Source: Paenibacillus sp. Root444D2
GTDB lineage: Bacteria; Bacillota; Bacilli; Paenibacillales; NBRC-103111
Reading direction: 5' to 3'
NCBI RefSeq assembly: GCF_001426375.1
Contig: NZ_LMEO01000025.1
Coordinates: forward strand, 1,226 to 58,097
Length of the DNA: 56,872 bases
Part shown: piece after piece, positions 34,976 to 45,025 of the stretch
Layout: the number at the start of each line of letters is the position of its first letter
Numbering within the stretch: position 1 is the stretch's first letter
The notes under the pieces: generated by a model
The model's input: the letters and a program-made list of their open reading frames with translations, nothing else
What the model was told of the DNA's origin: nothing
Database searches by the model: none
Translations under genes and position numbers: made by a program

Positions 34976-36646
34976 TTACTTCACTTGCTCCATTTGTTGT
35001 CTAGCAATTGTCATAATATCCTTGGCAAGGAACGCTTTATCTTTATTTTCCGCATACCATTTGTTCATAAAGTCTTCAAGTTGCTTGCCGCCGGCTTTAT
35101 CCCATGCCGCTTGTCCGTCTTTAATCGCTTGTTCCGGGCTGTATTTCGCACCGCTGATGATGGCCTTAACAAAAATGTCGTTTTGCTCTTTAAGAATTGT
35201 TGTATTAAGAGTTTGGAGATCAGCAGGATAGACCGGCATATGTTCCCCATGAGTCATTCCAGGGTATTGTCTTTGCGAATCGAAATAAATTTTCTGAAGT
35301 TCTTTATACATGTCCGAACCGGCTTTCTGTTCCGGTACTGCAGTATTAAATCCGTTTATCGTAAAGTTGCACTTATCTGTTCCTGAAGAGTAGAACATTT
35401 CGTAGTCTAAAGCGTAGCCGACTTCATTTTTCGATTTCGTTGGATCGATGGTCTCACGGCAGCCATTGGCACTCTTCTTCCAATGTGTCCCTTCGTCTCC
35501 GTTAATAATCTTCAAAGCGGTTTCCGGTTTCATCATGAAGTCAAGATAGCGGCCGACAGCTTCCGGCTCCTTCGCCTTGGCGTTCACAACAGTCGTCATT
35601 TGCACAGGATTATCGACACCACCGGTAAATGTTCCCAGCGGCGATTTCGGATAGCCTAACGGAGCAATTTCCGCGCCTGCCACATTTTTCTTCAGCGTAG
35701 CAAAGTCGTTCATAACAAGATCATACATGCCGCCGGAAAATTTAACGTAAATGCCGATTTTACCATTCAGGAAGTCTTGTTTTGCCTTTGCGCCGTCTTT
35801 ATCATTGATGTAATCTTTATCGATAAGGCCATCGTCATAGAGCTTCTTCTTGAAGGTCAGGGAGGCCAGCTGATTGTCCCACAGAGGGGTTACTTTTCCA
35901 TCTTTAATTCCCCAGGCAATCAAATCTTTTGACGAATTTTCACCGAAAATCTCGTTGATGGCTTGTTCCGAATACGTGCTCATGTTCATCCCGTACGTAT
36001 CTTTCTTGCCATTGCCGTCAGGATCTTGCTCAGAAAATGCTTTGGCTACTTTCATAAGTTCTTCCGTTGTTGTCGGCATGCTCAAATTCAGCTTTTTCAA
36101 CCAGTCGGTACGAATCAATAACATATGCTGTATGACTGCTTCTTTTACTTTACCGACTTCATACAGCTTGCCGTCCGGTTTCGTCCCCGCCTTCTTCAAC
36201 TGAGGATACTGGTCCAGCAGTTTCTGGTACTCAGGCATGTATTTTAAGATGTCGTCAATGGGAAGCAGCTGCTTTTGATCGTATAGGCTGTTCCGAAACG
36301 GCGTGCTGTACTCGTTCACAATATCAGGCGCAGAACCGGAGGCAAAAAGAACATTCAATTTTTTCGTAGACTCGCTTCGGAGGACAGGAACGTATTTCGC
36401 ATTCACAGGACCGTTTTGATTGATATATTTGGTCCAACGATTTTCCTCGTAGTTCCCCTCTGACGCAGGAACCCCTCCTCGATCATACATGGAAACGGTA
36501 ACATTTCCGCGTTTGGCAGCTGCTGACTCCTTCGGAGCCGTAGTACCGGCTGCCGCTCCTTCTTTCTTGTCGCTGCTGCAACCAACTAGCGTTGCTCCTA
36601 ATGCTACAACCCCTATTGTCATTCCCATCCACAACTTTCTTTTCAT
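34976..36646 (-). CDS. Sugar ABC transporter lipoprotein solute-binding protein
   Basis: A 556-residue family 1 binding protein with lipobox TLVGC (Cys23) after the signal peptide. A short Ala/Thr/Lys linker follows, then the mature protein (NVTVSMYDRGGVPASEGNYE; VLFASGSAPDIVNEYSTPF). The segment DPDGNGKKDTYGM is the calcium-binding-like loop seen in many large oligosaccharide binding proteins. It is encoded after its two permeases (LplB, YtcP type). The ligand is likely an unsaturated oligosaccharide, given the downstream GH105 enzyme (inference). Confidence 0.92.
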   Translation of the reverse strand: MKRKLWMGMTIGVVALGATLVGCSSDKKEGAAAGTTAPKESAAAKRGNVTVSMYDRGGVPASEGNYEENRWTKYINQNGPVNAKYVPVLRSESTKKLNVLFASGSAPDIVNEYSTPFRNSLYDQKQLLPIDDILKYMPEYQKLLDQYPQLKKAGTKPDGKLYEVGKVKEAVIQHMLLIRTDWLKKLNLSMPTTTEELMKVAKAFSEQDPDGNGKKDTYGMNMSTYSEQAINEIFGENSSKDLIAWGIKDGKVTPLWDNQLASLTFKKKLYDDGLIDKDYINDKDGAKAKQDFLNGKIGIYVKFSGGMYDLVMNDFATLKKNVAGAEIAPLGYPKSPLGTFTGGVDNPVQMTTVVNAKAKEPEAVGRYLDFMMKPETALKIINGDEGTHWKKSANGCRETIDPTKSKNEVGYALDYEMFYSSGTDKCNFTINGFNTAVPEQKAGSDMYKELQKIYFDSQRQYPGMTHGEHMPVYPADLQTLNTTILKEQNDIFVKAIISGAKYSPEQAIKDGQAAWDKAGGKQLEDFMNKWYAENKDKAFLAKDIMTIARQQMEQVK

Positions 36647-36703
36647 GCGCGAACCCTCCTGTTTATATTGAAAAGTTTTGGTAAACGTGGAACCCCATTT
36701 GGT

Positions 36704-37576
36704 TTAACCCTTAACAGAACCAAGCATAACGCCTTTGACAAAATATTTTTGCAGAAACGGATAAACGATCAGCATCGGGACGACCATAACGACAACGCCG
36801 ACAGATTTGACCATTTCCGTAGCAACCATTTGCTGCTCCTCTGATACCAGGGAAGGTGAATTCAAGATATCGTTCTTTTGCAGCATCGCTTGGACAACGA
36901 CCGTCAAATTCTGCATCTCACTCTTATTGATGTACATCAGAACGCTCATAAACGCATTCCAATAGTTAATTCCATAGAACAAGGCTAAAGTAGCCAGCAT
37001 CGGAAGCGATAGCGGCAATACAATTCGAATGAGGAGCGATACGTCGCTGCATCCGTCAATTCGCGCTGCTTCTTCCACTTCATGCGGAATATTCTCAAAG
37101 TAGCTTTTCATGAGCAGCATATTATAGGTGCTGATAAACCCGGTGAGCCATAGAGACCAATAGGAATCGATTAAAGATAGGTTCTTTACGACGAGATAAG
37201 TAGGGATCAACCCTCCTGAGAACAACATCGTAAACACCATGGCAAGCACAAATTTGCGTCGTCCTATCAAATAGCTTCTCGACAACGGATAGGCTGCCAA
37301 TACCGTCCCCGCCATACTAAGTGCAACACCGATAATTGTAATGATAATGCTATTTTTAAAAGCAGAGAAAGCCGGGCTTGTTAGAAAGAAAACCTTATAT
37401 GCTGTAAACTGCAAGCCTACCGGCCAGAAGAAGACATGTCCCGAATCTACGGCCGAACGCTCACTCATTGATAGCGCTATGATATGAATAAATGGCAGTA
37501 AACAGGTTAAGGCAATTGCCCCGAGTACAACATAATTAACTGCGAAGAAAACTTTTTCACCTTTTGTCGCTTTCAT
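36704..37576 (-). CDS. Carbohydrate ABC transporter permease (YtcP type)
   Basis: A 290-residue membrane protein with six helices. The EAA loop is EAARIDGCSDVSLLIRIVLP and the C-terminus is FLQKYFVKGVMLGSVKG. The ATG at 37576 has GAGGGGCG at a normal distance; the ATG at 37594 lacks a ribosome site and would crowd the upstream stop. It pairs with the LplB-type permease just upstream. Confidence 0.92.
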   Translation of the reverse strand: MKATKGEKVFFAVNYVVLGAIALTCLLPFIHIIALSMSERSAVDSGHVFFWPVGLQFTAYKVFFLTSPAFSAFKNSIIITIIGVALSMAGTVLAAYPLSRSYLIGRRKFVLAMVFTMLFSGGLIPTYLVVKNLSLIDSYWSLWLTGFISTYNMLLMKSYFENIPHEVEEAARIDGCSDVSLLIRIVLPLSLPMLATLALFYGINYWNAFMSVLMYINKSEMQNLTVVVQAMLQKNDILNSPSLVSEEQQMVATEMVKSVGVVVMVVPMLIVYPFLQKYFVKGVMLGSVKG

Positions 37577-37596
37577 GCGGACGCCCCTCCTCATTA

Positions 37597-38562
37597 TCAG
37601 AATAAAGCTTGGTCGAATTTGCGGGCGATCCTGTTAGCTACCAGTACGAGCGTACAGCCAATGACGGATTCGAACAGCCCCATCGCCGTAGTTACGCTAA
37701 ATTGCGCATTTCCCAAACCTATTTTATAAATATAAGTACTTATGACTTCCGACACGTCAGCAACCGCTGAGTTCTGCAGGTTATAAATCTGGTCAAAGCC
37801 GACCTCCATCAATTGACCCATAGCCAAAATGAGCAGCAGGATGATCGTGTGACGAATGCCTGGAATCGTAATGTGCCAAATTTGCCGCCACTTCGAAGCG
37901 CCGTCCATACCTGCTGACTCGTAAAGGGCAGGATCTATGTTCGTTAGAGCGGCCAAATAAATAATTGTGCTAAACCCCATTTCCTTCCAAACCCCCGAAC
38001 CAACGAATACGGCAACCCAGGATTTTGACTCGTAAAGGAAAGTTATAGGCTCAATATTGAATAGTTTAAGTACCTTATTAATCGAGCCATAGTCGGTTGC
38101 AAATAAGGACAACACGAGACCTGCGACAATGACCCAAGAGAAAAAGTGCGGCAGATAGACGATCGTTTGAACCCATTTCTTGAACCATGTCTTCCTCACT
38201 TCATTAAGCAGAATGGCGAGGAAGATGGGTACCGGGAACCCGACAAGCAAATTCAAAAAGCTGAGCCAAAAGGTGTTCCATATAATCTGAAGCGTACTGG
38301 CGCTGGAAAATAAAACTTTAAAATTTTTCAGGCCAACCCATGGACTGTGCAAAATACCATCAGCAAAATTGTAATTTTTGAAAGCGATAACAAGTCCGCC
38401 CATCGGCCAATATTTGAACAGAATATAGTAAGCAATGACAGGGAAAAGCATGATAAAAAGCGGAATGTTTTGCTTCAATCTTCTTCTTCGTCTCAGCTGC
38501 AAAGCTTTATGCTCGCTTGTCGTTAAAGGGAGTCTAGGAGCTTTATTGATATTTCCATTCAA
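37597..38562 (-). CDS. Carbohydrate ABC transporter permease (LplB type)
   Basis: A 321-residue membrane protein, first gene of the second glycan locus. A basic amphipathic N-terminus (LRRRRRLKQNIPLF) is followed by six helices. The EAA motif is ESAGMDGASKWRQIWHITIP. The start is TTG at 38562, with AAGGAGTG 8 nt upstream; the nearby ATG is out of frame. No clear -35/-10 pair was found in the A/T-rich 100 bp upstream. Confidence 0.9.
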   Translation of the reverse strand: MNGNINKAPRLPLTTSEHKALQLRRRRRLKQNIPLFIMLFPVIAYYILFKYWPMGGLVIAFKNYNFADGILHSPWVGLKNFKVLFSSASTLQIIWNTFWLSFLNLLVGFPVPIFLAILLNEVRKTWFKKWVQTIVYLPHFFSWVIVAGLVLSLFATDYGSINKVLKLFNIEPITFLYESKSWVAVFVGSGVWKEMGFSTIIYLAALTNIDPALYESAGMDGASKWRQIWHITIPGIRHTIILLLILAMGQLMEVGFDQIYNLQNSAVADVSEVISTYIYKIGLGNAQFSVTTAMGLFESVIGCTLVLVANRIARKFDQALF

Positions 38563-38754
38563 GGCTGCTTCACTCCTTACTTCAATGTTATAAACCTATA
38601 ATAAAAGTTTTGAGCCCAAAAACCCTTAAAAAATTATAGAAAAATCTATAAATTTATTGGGTATGTGTCCAAATAAAAAAAGTCCGCTTTCAATCGTCAT
38701 ATATGCTCAAATGAGGTTGCTGGATGGTTGAATCCATACTTTCTGTTGAACGAT

Positions 38755-39170
38755 GTTGTAAAAAGTGCAACAATAACGGCCTAAATCTCGCCTTACTCCC
38801 TTCGTTGTTGCATCATGTACAACAATTTTGTCCTATCCAGGCCATTTCGCAACAAATGGGCTCAAAATGTTGTACAAACTGCAACTTCAAGTTGCGAAGT
38901 AGCCTTTGGGCGTGTGAATTGTTGTACATAATACAACTTTGGTAACCACTATAGCCCATTTGCCCTCATGAAAGCTGAATGATTAAAAGTCGAATTTTGG
39001 AGTTTTGAATACCAGTTGTGAGAGACATGATAAATCCATCGACGGTCTCCAACAACATCCTTAGCTTGCTCAGAAGAAATCATGGAAACTGTTGTACGAT
39101 GTACGACTTGCTTCCTAATTCTCCATTCTCTCAAAAGTCTGAATACAAAACACCAGGAAAATATAGTCAA
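38755..39170. repeat. Intergenic repeat, family 1, copy C
   Basis: The 710-bp gap between the two glycan loci has no gene. Its left part (38,755-39,000) is a diverged duplicate of 26,541-26,800. Its right part (39,070-39,165) matches the end of copy A: AGAAATCATGGAAACTGTTG here against AGAAATCAAGGAAATTGTTG there, both ending in CCAGGAAAATATA. It carries at least five GTTGTA/TACAAC-type dyads. Confidence 0.8.
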
Positions 39171-39208
39171 TAAATCTTTTTGCGCTCCAAAGAATTTTCT
39201 TATTTAGC

Positions 39209-39267
39209 AAAAAAAGACTACTTCATATACGGACACTTGATATCCGCTTCTGAAATAGTCTTTTTTC
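39209..39267 (-). terminator. Terminator of the third glycan locus
   Basis: On the minus strand AAAAAAGACTATTTCA ... TGAAGTAGTC is followed by TTTTTTT, with an inner GCGGA/TCCG(T) stem. It starts 9 nt after the alpha-mannosidase stop codon. Confidence 0.85.
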
Positions 39268-39275
39268 TTACATTT

Positions 39276-42044
39276 TCATAGTTGTTCAAAACTAATCGTA
39301 ACGATTTCTGCTGGACGAACGGAAACGGACAAACGCTCCGCTCCCTCCTGCTGCAGACAATCCAAACGCCGTTCTAGAATATCACTTTTATAAGCGTTAT
39401 GGAACTTCTCAGGGAGGTCTATCTTCAGAACTCTCTCCTGTGCAGAGATGTTATACCAACGCGCAATCATATCCCCTGTCTCCTCGGAAACTTTCATTGC
39501 GGAGAAGACCATAGCTTGACCTTCCCAGCCCCCAAAAGCGTTAGTCGGCGGCAGTTCACCGTGATGAACCTCCGTTTGCCTTACGGACCAAGGTATTTGA
39601 TATTGATGGGCAGCCTGTATGGCACCGGAGCCATGAACTAGCGGATCTTCTTCAGCCGTCTCGACAGGCACCGCATAAGGGATAACGGATAGGTGCACGG
39701 TGTGTTCGCCGAGACACTGTGCTTCTGGCGTTGGGAAGTAGCCCCAGTCGCCTAATTCCCCTACAGCTCGAAGCAGTGTGACTGCGATAGTTTGGCCGCT
39801 ATCTTCTCGAACGATTTCGTATTCGTTCAAACCGCGGTTGGCGATAGTAAGCCCCTGCCGTGCCCCCGCCACGGTTACGAATGCTTGCTGGTGCTGGCAG
39901 TTGCTTGGATTTTTCCATTCAACTGTCGTTGTATTGCTCCGCTCCGGCACTTCAAAGACGGAATCAGCAAAATGGGTTTCTGCTTCCAATCCAGTAGGAA
40001 ACAGCATTCGCAAACGGTGATCTTTGGCTTGATTGTTAAAGGTTGATGCAATATCAACGCGTTTTCCGTTTTTATCCAAGGATACAACGGTCGTGATTTT
40101 CAAAATAATCTTTGCATCAGATCGCGCCGACTTGCGCCCAGTAAACCAGACCAGTTCCTTCCTTTCCATTTCCAGCAATTCCTCGGCAGATGCCGGTATT
40201 TCCAACTCGTGAACGATCACTATGCTAGCTCGGTAAGGCGTATCTTCCTGAATACGAATAGATGCCGGTATACCACGCGTAGTCACAGCCGTGTCTCCGC
40301 AAGCTTGGCGGTACATATACTCATTGCCGATATCTCCCGTATTTTCATATACGCCCAAGCCTTTGTAGACCGTTCCCTCAAGCTTCTCCGTTACCGTAAG
40401 CGAGCCGTCTTCAGCGATTTGGACACTCAAATATTCGTTTTCCATCGCGTGTTTACTAACGATTAAAGAAGTCGGTGAAAGGAGCAGCTTTAATGAGGCA
40501 TCACGGGTCAATGCATAGGTTTTGTACCCCAAAGCAGGCACATTAGCCGCTTCGAAGGTCACACGGACGGCACGCGCGAAATATGGCTGCCTGAACTTGT
40601 CGTCAGGTAAATCATACCCAAAGTGAATGCCCATATCCTCTAATCCAAAAGGAATAGGTTTCCCACCCACATCAACCAACACAACATCGTCCAAGCTCTT
40701 CTGCTTTACGTCCTGTCTCATATCCCGAAAATCCCTGCCATCACGGAAGTAGACCCTGTTTAATTCCAGCTGTACGGTTACGGTGCCACTTCGTTCCCAT
40801 CCTGTTGTATTCGTCACCAGAAAAGGCGTCGCCTCTTTGCCGTAACCGGAAAACACAGACGTATCCACTCGTTCTGCCAACCAAGTCAGGCTATCGTGGG
40901 CGATAGATTCGGCCACATGCTTGCTTTTCTCAAAACGCGTCATCATTTCGACATGCACTTCGTCGACGCTGCACCCGCAAATGCTGTCATGCGGATGGTT
41001 CTGCATTAATGTTTTCCAGGCATAGGTAAACAGATGATGGGGATATGGGCATCCTGCTTGGTAAGCAAAGGCAGCCAAAGGCTCCGCCACCTTTTCCAAG
41101 AGTGTCTGGCCTTCTTGATTTCTTTGCTTGATATAAACTCGTGAAGATGCCGTATTTACAAGCGTAGACCAGCCGTCGGTATGCTGGCTTCGAAGCTCTC
41201 CGCGAATGACGGATAGGTCACCCGGGATCGTCCGGTTCACTTCACTTAAATAATCTTCAAAATTGGAGTGGATGAACCGAATGTCCGGGTACAGCTTCTC
41301 AGCTGTGCCGATCGCATCCGTCAGATCAGTCTGCACAGGCTGATGATCGCACCCGTTCATGAACAACCAATGAGGCGTAGAAGCATATTGGGATACCTCT
41401 GCTAGTTTTTTATCCCAATACTTGGATGCCGCTTCTGGATTCACAGGGATCTCATTCCCGTTGCTGTACCAATTAGCAAATAAAATACCCAGCACCTTGG
41501 AGCCGTCAGGCGCTTCCCAAAACATCTCCGAATACGGCGACTCATAAGCCTGAGATTCCGATACTTCGTTGTTAAAACCCGTCGGCTTCACACCACGACC
41601 GAACACGGCGTTCTTAATGTCTGCTTGCCGCAGCAGCTGCGGTGCTTGCCCCATGTTGCCGAAGGAATCCGGAAAATAACCCAACTTCGAAATGCAGCCA
41701 TAAGCTTTAGCATCGCGGTGGCCGATTAGCAAATTACGTACATTCGCTTCGCTGCTCGTTAAAAATTCATCCTGCAGTACATACCACGGGCCGATGTGGA
41801 TGCGCCCTCCGCGAATCAATTGCTCTAGCGTCTCCTTCATTTCCGGCCGTATTTGCAAGTAGTCCTCTAAGATGATCGTTTGACCGTCCAGATGAAAGCT
41901 GCGGTATCCATCATCTTTCCTGAGGGTTTGAATCAGCGTATCCATTAACTTGATCAACAAAACGTGATGCTTTTCATAGGGCAAATACCATTCCCTGTCC
42001 CAATGTGTATGCGAAATGATATGTACGGTTTTGGACTGTGTCAT
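39276..42044 (-). CDS. GH38 alpha-mannosidase
   Basis: A 922-residue cytoplasmic enzyme (no signal peptide), close in size to MngB-type alpha-mannosidases. The zinc site and catalytic region open with HIISHTHWDREWY. The nucleophile Asp126 is in YFPDSFGNMGQAPQLLRQAD, and the metal-binding HPHDSICGCSVDEVH follows at about residue 360. The C-terminal two-thirds are the beta domains of GH38 (EYLSVQIAEDGSLTVTEKL; RLRMLFPTGLEAETHFADS). GGAGA precedes the ATG at 42044; a start at 42074 lacks one. It releases mannose from alpha-mannosides and is the last gene of the large operon, so it probably acts on the imported glycan. Confidence 0.95.
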   Translation of the reverse strand: MTQSKTVHIISHTHWDREWYLPYEKHHVLLIKLMDTLIQTLRKDDGYRSFHLDGQTIILEDYLQIRPEMKETLEQLIRGGRIHIGPWYVLQDEFLTSSEANVRNLLIGHRDAKAYGCISKLGYFPDSFGNMGQAPQLLRQADIKNAVFGRGVKPTGFNNEVSESQAYESPYSEMFWEAPDGSKVLGILFANWYSNGNEIPVNPEAASKYWDKKLAEVSQYASTPHWLFMNGCDHQPVQTDLTDAIGTAEKLYPDIRFIHSNFEDYLSEVNRTIPGDLSVIRGELRSQHTDGWSTLVNTASSRVYIKQRNQEGQTLLEKVAEPLAAFAYQAGCPYPHHLFTYAWKTLMQNHPHDSICGCSVDEVHVEMMTRFEKSKHVAESIAHDSLTWLAERVDTSVFSGYGKEATPFLVTNTTGWERSGTVTVQLELNRVYFRDGRDFRDMRQDVKQKSLDDVVLVDVGGKPIPFGLEDMGIHFGYDLPDDKFRQPYFARAVRVTFEAANVPALGYKTYALTRDASLKLLLSPTSLIVSKHAMENEYLSVQIAEDGSLTVTEKLEGTVYKGLGVYENTGDIGNEYMYRQACGDTAVTTRGIPASIRIQEDTPYRASIVIVHELEIPASAEELLEMERKELVWFTGRKSARSDAKIILKITTVVSLDKNGKRVDIASTFNNQAKDHRLRMLFPTGLEAETHFADSVFEVPERSNTTTVEWKNPSNCQHQQAFVTVAGARQGLTIANRGLNEYEIVREDSGQTIAVTLLRAVGELGDWGYFPTPEAQCLGEHTVHLSVIPYAVPVETAEEDPLVHGSGAIQAAHQYQIPWSVRQTEVHHGELPPTNAFGGWEGQAMVFSAMKVSEETGDMIARWYNISAQERVLKIDLPEKFHNAYKSDILERRLDCLQQEGAERLSVSVRPAEIVTISFEQL

Positions 42045-42076
42045 GGCGTTGTCTCCATTTCTATGTAATATCATCT

Positions 42077-43120
42077 CTATGCTTCAAGATGCTCTGTCCG
42101 TAGTCGGAGCTCCTCCATGACCGTCTTCAGCGTAGCTGCAATGCCCTTAATATCGCCCGTATCTTCGCCTAAGTCACCATCTCCCAGCAGCGCCGTCACC
42201 AGTTTGGCACCATTGGCATTCCAGCCGGTCACCAGCATGCCAGGCATGCGGTCAACCGCCCCCCGCTCTTCCGCTTGGCGGATGGACTGCTCGAGCAGAT
42301 CAAGTGCCGCTTCCGGTGTTTTCCAACAGCTGGGCCACACTTCAAACCCTTTGTCGAGCAAATGCCCGACGGATGGATAAGCATCCAATTTATCGTAGTG
42401 CCAATCGCACAATATAATGTCTTTCGGAATAAGATCCACAGCCGGCCAAATGCCGTAAATGTCGCCGTCCCACTCTGTATACCCCATGCCTTTGGCGTCA
42501 ATTAACCGGTCCGCCCACATGAGCATCTGTACCTTCCGTTTGCGAACCAAATGCTCGTAATAATCATTCGTCGCTTTTGCAAACAGTTCCGCCTTATTTT
42601 TCCCACGACACCGTGGGCACCCATCATCCGCTATGGCGAACACTTCGTCCATGCCGACGTGCAGCGCATCCGCTTCAAAAGCATCGATCAGCTCATCCAT
42701 CAGATCGAACACGAGCGGATTAATGTCCGGATGGGACGGACACCAGCTCGGGCAGTAAAATTCAGGCCACTTGGCATCCTCTGGCACATGCGGGGTTTCA
42801 TCGAATTCCGGATATGCGCGCAGAAGCGAATTCCGCCCTCCGCCCCAGCCTTGATGACCCAAACAATCAAACAAAGGGATCAACCGGATGCCGTGCCGCT
42901 TACATAAGGCGGATAATTCCCTCGCATCTTCCTTCGTCAAAGTGCCACCCGATACTTCCGGATGAGATTGGAACTGAAACGAAGTGTTGCATTCTAGCAT
43001 CAAAACATTCACACCCATAGGCGCCAACGCTTCCTCGACCACTCGCTTTAAATTCCCAACATCCTCATGCGATCCGAAGCGCATATGGAATCCTTTCAGC
43101 TGCCATCCATCTTTGTTCAC
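42077..43120 (-). CDS. GH20-like glycoside hydrolase (beta-N-acetylhexosaminidase fold)
   Basis: A 347-residue TIM-barrel protein without signal peptide. It carries the GH20 signature LHVGMDEVFAI (acid Asp-Glu pair about residue 157), GIRLIPLFDCLGHQGWGGGR and a Trp-rich active-site wall (YGIWPAVDL, WPSCWKT, VTGWNANG). It also has a CPRC pair. It is a single-domain enzyme lacking the N-terminal domain of classical hexosaminidases, and sits 32 nt upstream of the alpha-mannosidase gene. An alpha-mannosidase plus a hexosaminidase-like enzyme would suit N-glycan- or mannoprotein-like substrates (inference). Confidence 0.82.
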   Translation of the reverse strand: MNKDGWQLKGFHMRFGSHEDVGNLKRVVEEALAPMGVNVLMLECNTSFQFQSHPEVSGGTLTKEDARELSALCKRHGIRLIPLFDCLGHQGWGGGRNSLLRAYPEFDETPHVPEDAKWPEFYCPSWCPSHPDINPLVFDLMDELIDAFEADALHVGMDEVFAIADDGCPRCRGKNKAELFAKATNDYYEHLVRKRKVQMLMWADRLIDAKGMGYTEWDGDIYGIWPAVDLIPKDIILCDWHYDKLDAYPSVGHLLDKGFEVWPSCWKTPEAALDLLEQSIRQAEERGAVDRMPGMLVTGWNANGAKLVTALLGDGDLGEDTGDIKGIAATLKTVMEELRLRTEHLEA

Positions 43121-43150
43121 AGTTTCTCCTCCACCCTATCTTTATCTTTA

Positions 43151-44104
43151 TTAACCTACTAAACCGGTACGTTCCACGCTTTCCACGAAATAACGCTGAA
43201 CGAACAAATACAACGCAATCAAAGGCCCCATCATCAGCAGTACTCCTGTGTTGAGCAGCATAGACTGGTATACCGGATCCGGCTCTTTGCCTAGAGCTGG
43301 CCCCATATCCGTCAGCTGTGTCGAAAGCACCTTCACTTTACTCAAAAACAGGGATACATAATAGCTATCGTTCCACTGCCATACAAACGAGAACAAAACG
43401 ACAGTGACAACGGCAGGAATGGCGTTAGGCAGCATAATCCTATAAAAGGTTTTGAAAATTCCCGCTCCGTCCGCGAGGGCGGCTTCTTCAATTTCCTTGG
43501 GAATCCCCCGGAAAAACTGGCGGAAAATATAAATATAAAGCCCGTTTTTCAGCCCCATTGCTGTGGCAGAAGAGATAAGAAACGGCCAGAATGTGTCGAT
43601 CAGATTGATACTGCTCTTCCCTGAAAATAACCCAACTAATCCGAAAAGATCAAAATACCGGTATGTTAAATAGAGCGGAATCATGATCGTTTGAGGCGGC
43701 ACGACGATGGTGAAAATGACCAGACCAAACAACAGCCCGCTGCCTTTAAATTTCAATCTCGCAAAAGCGTATCCCGCTAACGCGCAAGAACAAACCTGAA
43801 TCAGCGTTGTCGTAGACGAGATAAGGAACGTATTCCATAAAGCTGACAAATAGTTTGTCGCTGAGATTGCAATCTTCAAATTTTCGAGTGTGAAGTGCCG
43901 GGGAATCCACAGTACCGTTGGATCATAAATGTCGATTCTGCCACGAAAGGCAACCGATAGTCTTAAAAATATGGGAAACAAAATAATATAGCAAAAGCCA
44001 AGCACCAAGATGGCGCGTATGATCTGCCATGTCCAATTTTTTGCCTTTTCCAGCGGATTACGCCTGCTAATCCATCCGTCCATACGTACAGCCTGCGATT
44101 TCAT
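43151..44104 (-). CDS. Carbohydrate ABC transporter permease (MalG-like), pair 2
   Basis: A 317-residue inner-membrane protein with six helices. The EAA loop is EAALADGAGIFKTFYRIMLP and the C-terminus is RYFVESVERTGLVG, usual for MalG-type partners. It lies 15 nt after its MalF-like partner. No binding protein is encoded directly with this pair; the DUF5696 protein upstream takes that place. Confidence 0.92.
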   Translation of the reverse strand: MKSQAVRMDGWISRRNPLEKAKNWTWQIIRAILVLGFCYIILFPIFLRLSVAFRGRIDIYDPTVLWIPRHFTLENLKIAISATNYLSALWNTFLISSTTTLIQVCSCALAGYAFARLKFKGSGLLFGLVIFTIVVPPQTIMIPLYLTYRYFDLFGLVGLFSGKSSINLIDTFWPFLISSATAMGLKNGLYIYIFRQFFRGIPKEIEEAALADGAGIFKTFYRIMLPNAIPAVVTVVLFSFVWQWNDSYYVSLFLSKVKVLSTQLTDMGPALGKEPDPVYQSMLLNTGVLLMMGPLIALYLFVQRYFVESVERTGLVG

Positions 44105-44119
44105 AGTCCTATCCCTCCA

Positions 44120-45025
44120 TCAGTCGTAATAAAATACTTTTCTTGAGACAAGCGCAGTGGAGATGACAAGGATGATAGCCACAACAATGAAGTACACCCA
44201 GGACATTGCCGCACTTAATCCGAAATCGAAGGTTTTGAACGCCGTTTGCGAAATGAGCGTATTCATTTTATTTCTGCTGAAGGAATCAATAATGGAATAG
44301 ACCAAGTTCGTTAATATCAGCGGGGACATCATTGGAAACGTCACTTTCCAAAAAATCTCGTATCCTGTTGCCCCTTCGATTTTGGATGCCTCGTACAAGG
44401 AAGGGGAGATCGATTGAAGCCCTGCCAAGAAAATCAAAATTTGCACACCAGATGAGCTGATAATTTCATAAATCCGATCTACAGCACTAGTGATGTAATT
44501 GACTACGATAGGAGCCATGCCCGAATCCAGCAGCATTTTTTTGAGTTCAAAGCTTTGCAGCATATTAGAACCGTCTCCGCTCCCGCTTCCACTGAGAGCC
44601 GAACCTCCAACGAAACTGCTGATATCTAGATTAGCAAGGGCGCTCGACGCCAGAATGACCGGTAAAAAGAAGATCGCGCGCGCAAGGGCGCGCCCTTTAA
44701 ATTTTTGATTCAATAACACCGCTGCGAACAAGCTGAAAATAATGATGATCGGCACATTCACAACCATGTTGACGACACCTTCCGCCAATAACCGTGGATA
44801 GTCCGGATTAGAAGAAAATAAGCTGACATAGTTGCTAAATCCTTTAGGCAGTACGGCAAAGCCGCCCTCTACCATTTGTATGGAACTTAAGCTGAATCGG
44901 AACGATTGAATGAGCGGCAGCAGAAAAAGCATGACCATCCCCAGGATGAGGGGAGATACGAACAAAACGCCGTACCACGCTTTCGTCTGTTCCAACGATA
45001 ATCTTTTTTTCCGCAAATCACTCAC
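44120..45025 (-). CDS. Carbohydrate ABC transporter permease (MalF-like), pair 2
   Basis: A 301-residue inner-membrane protein. The EAA loop is EASKIEGATGYEIFWKVTFP. An unusual Gly/Ser-rich insertion (SSFVGGSALSGSGSGDGSNM) lies in the large external loop. Its ATG overlaps the end of the DUF5696 gene by 8 bp, so translation of the two is probably coupled. This suggests that their products are made in fixed ratio. Confidence 0.92.
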   Translation of the reverse strand: MSDLRKKRLSLEQTKAWYGVLFVSPLILGMVMLFLLPLIQSFRFSLSSIQMVEGGFAVLPKGFSNYVSLFSSNPDYPRLLAEGVVNMVVNVPIIIIFSLFAAVLLNQKFKGRALARAIFFLPVILASSALANLDISSFVGGSALSGSGSGDGSNMLQSFELKKMLLDSGMAPIVVNYITSAVDRIYEIISSSGVQILIFLAGLQSISPSLYEASKIEGATGYEIFWKVTFPMMSPLILTNLVYSIIDSFSRNKMNTLISQTAFKTFDFGLSAAMSWVYFIVVAIILVISTALVSRKVFYYD

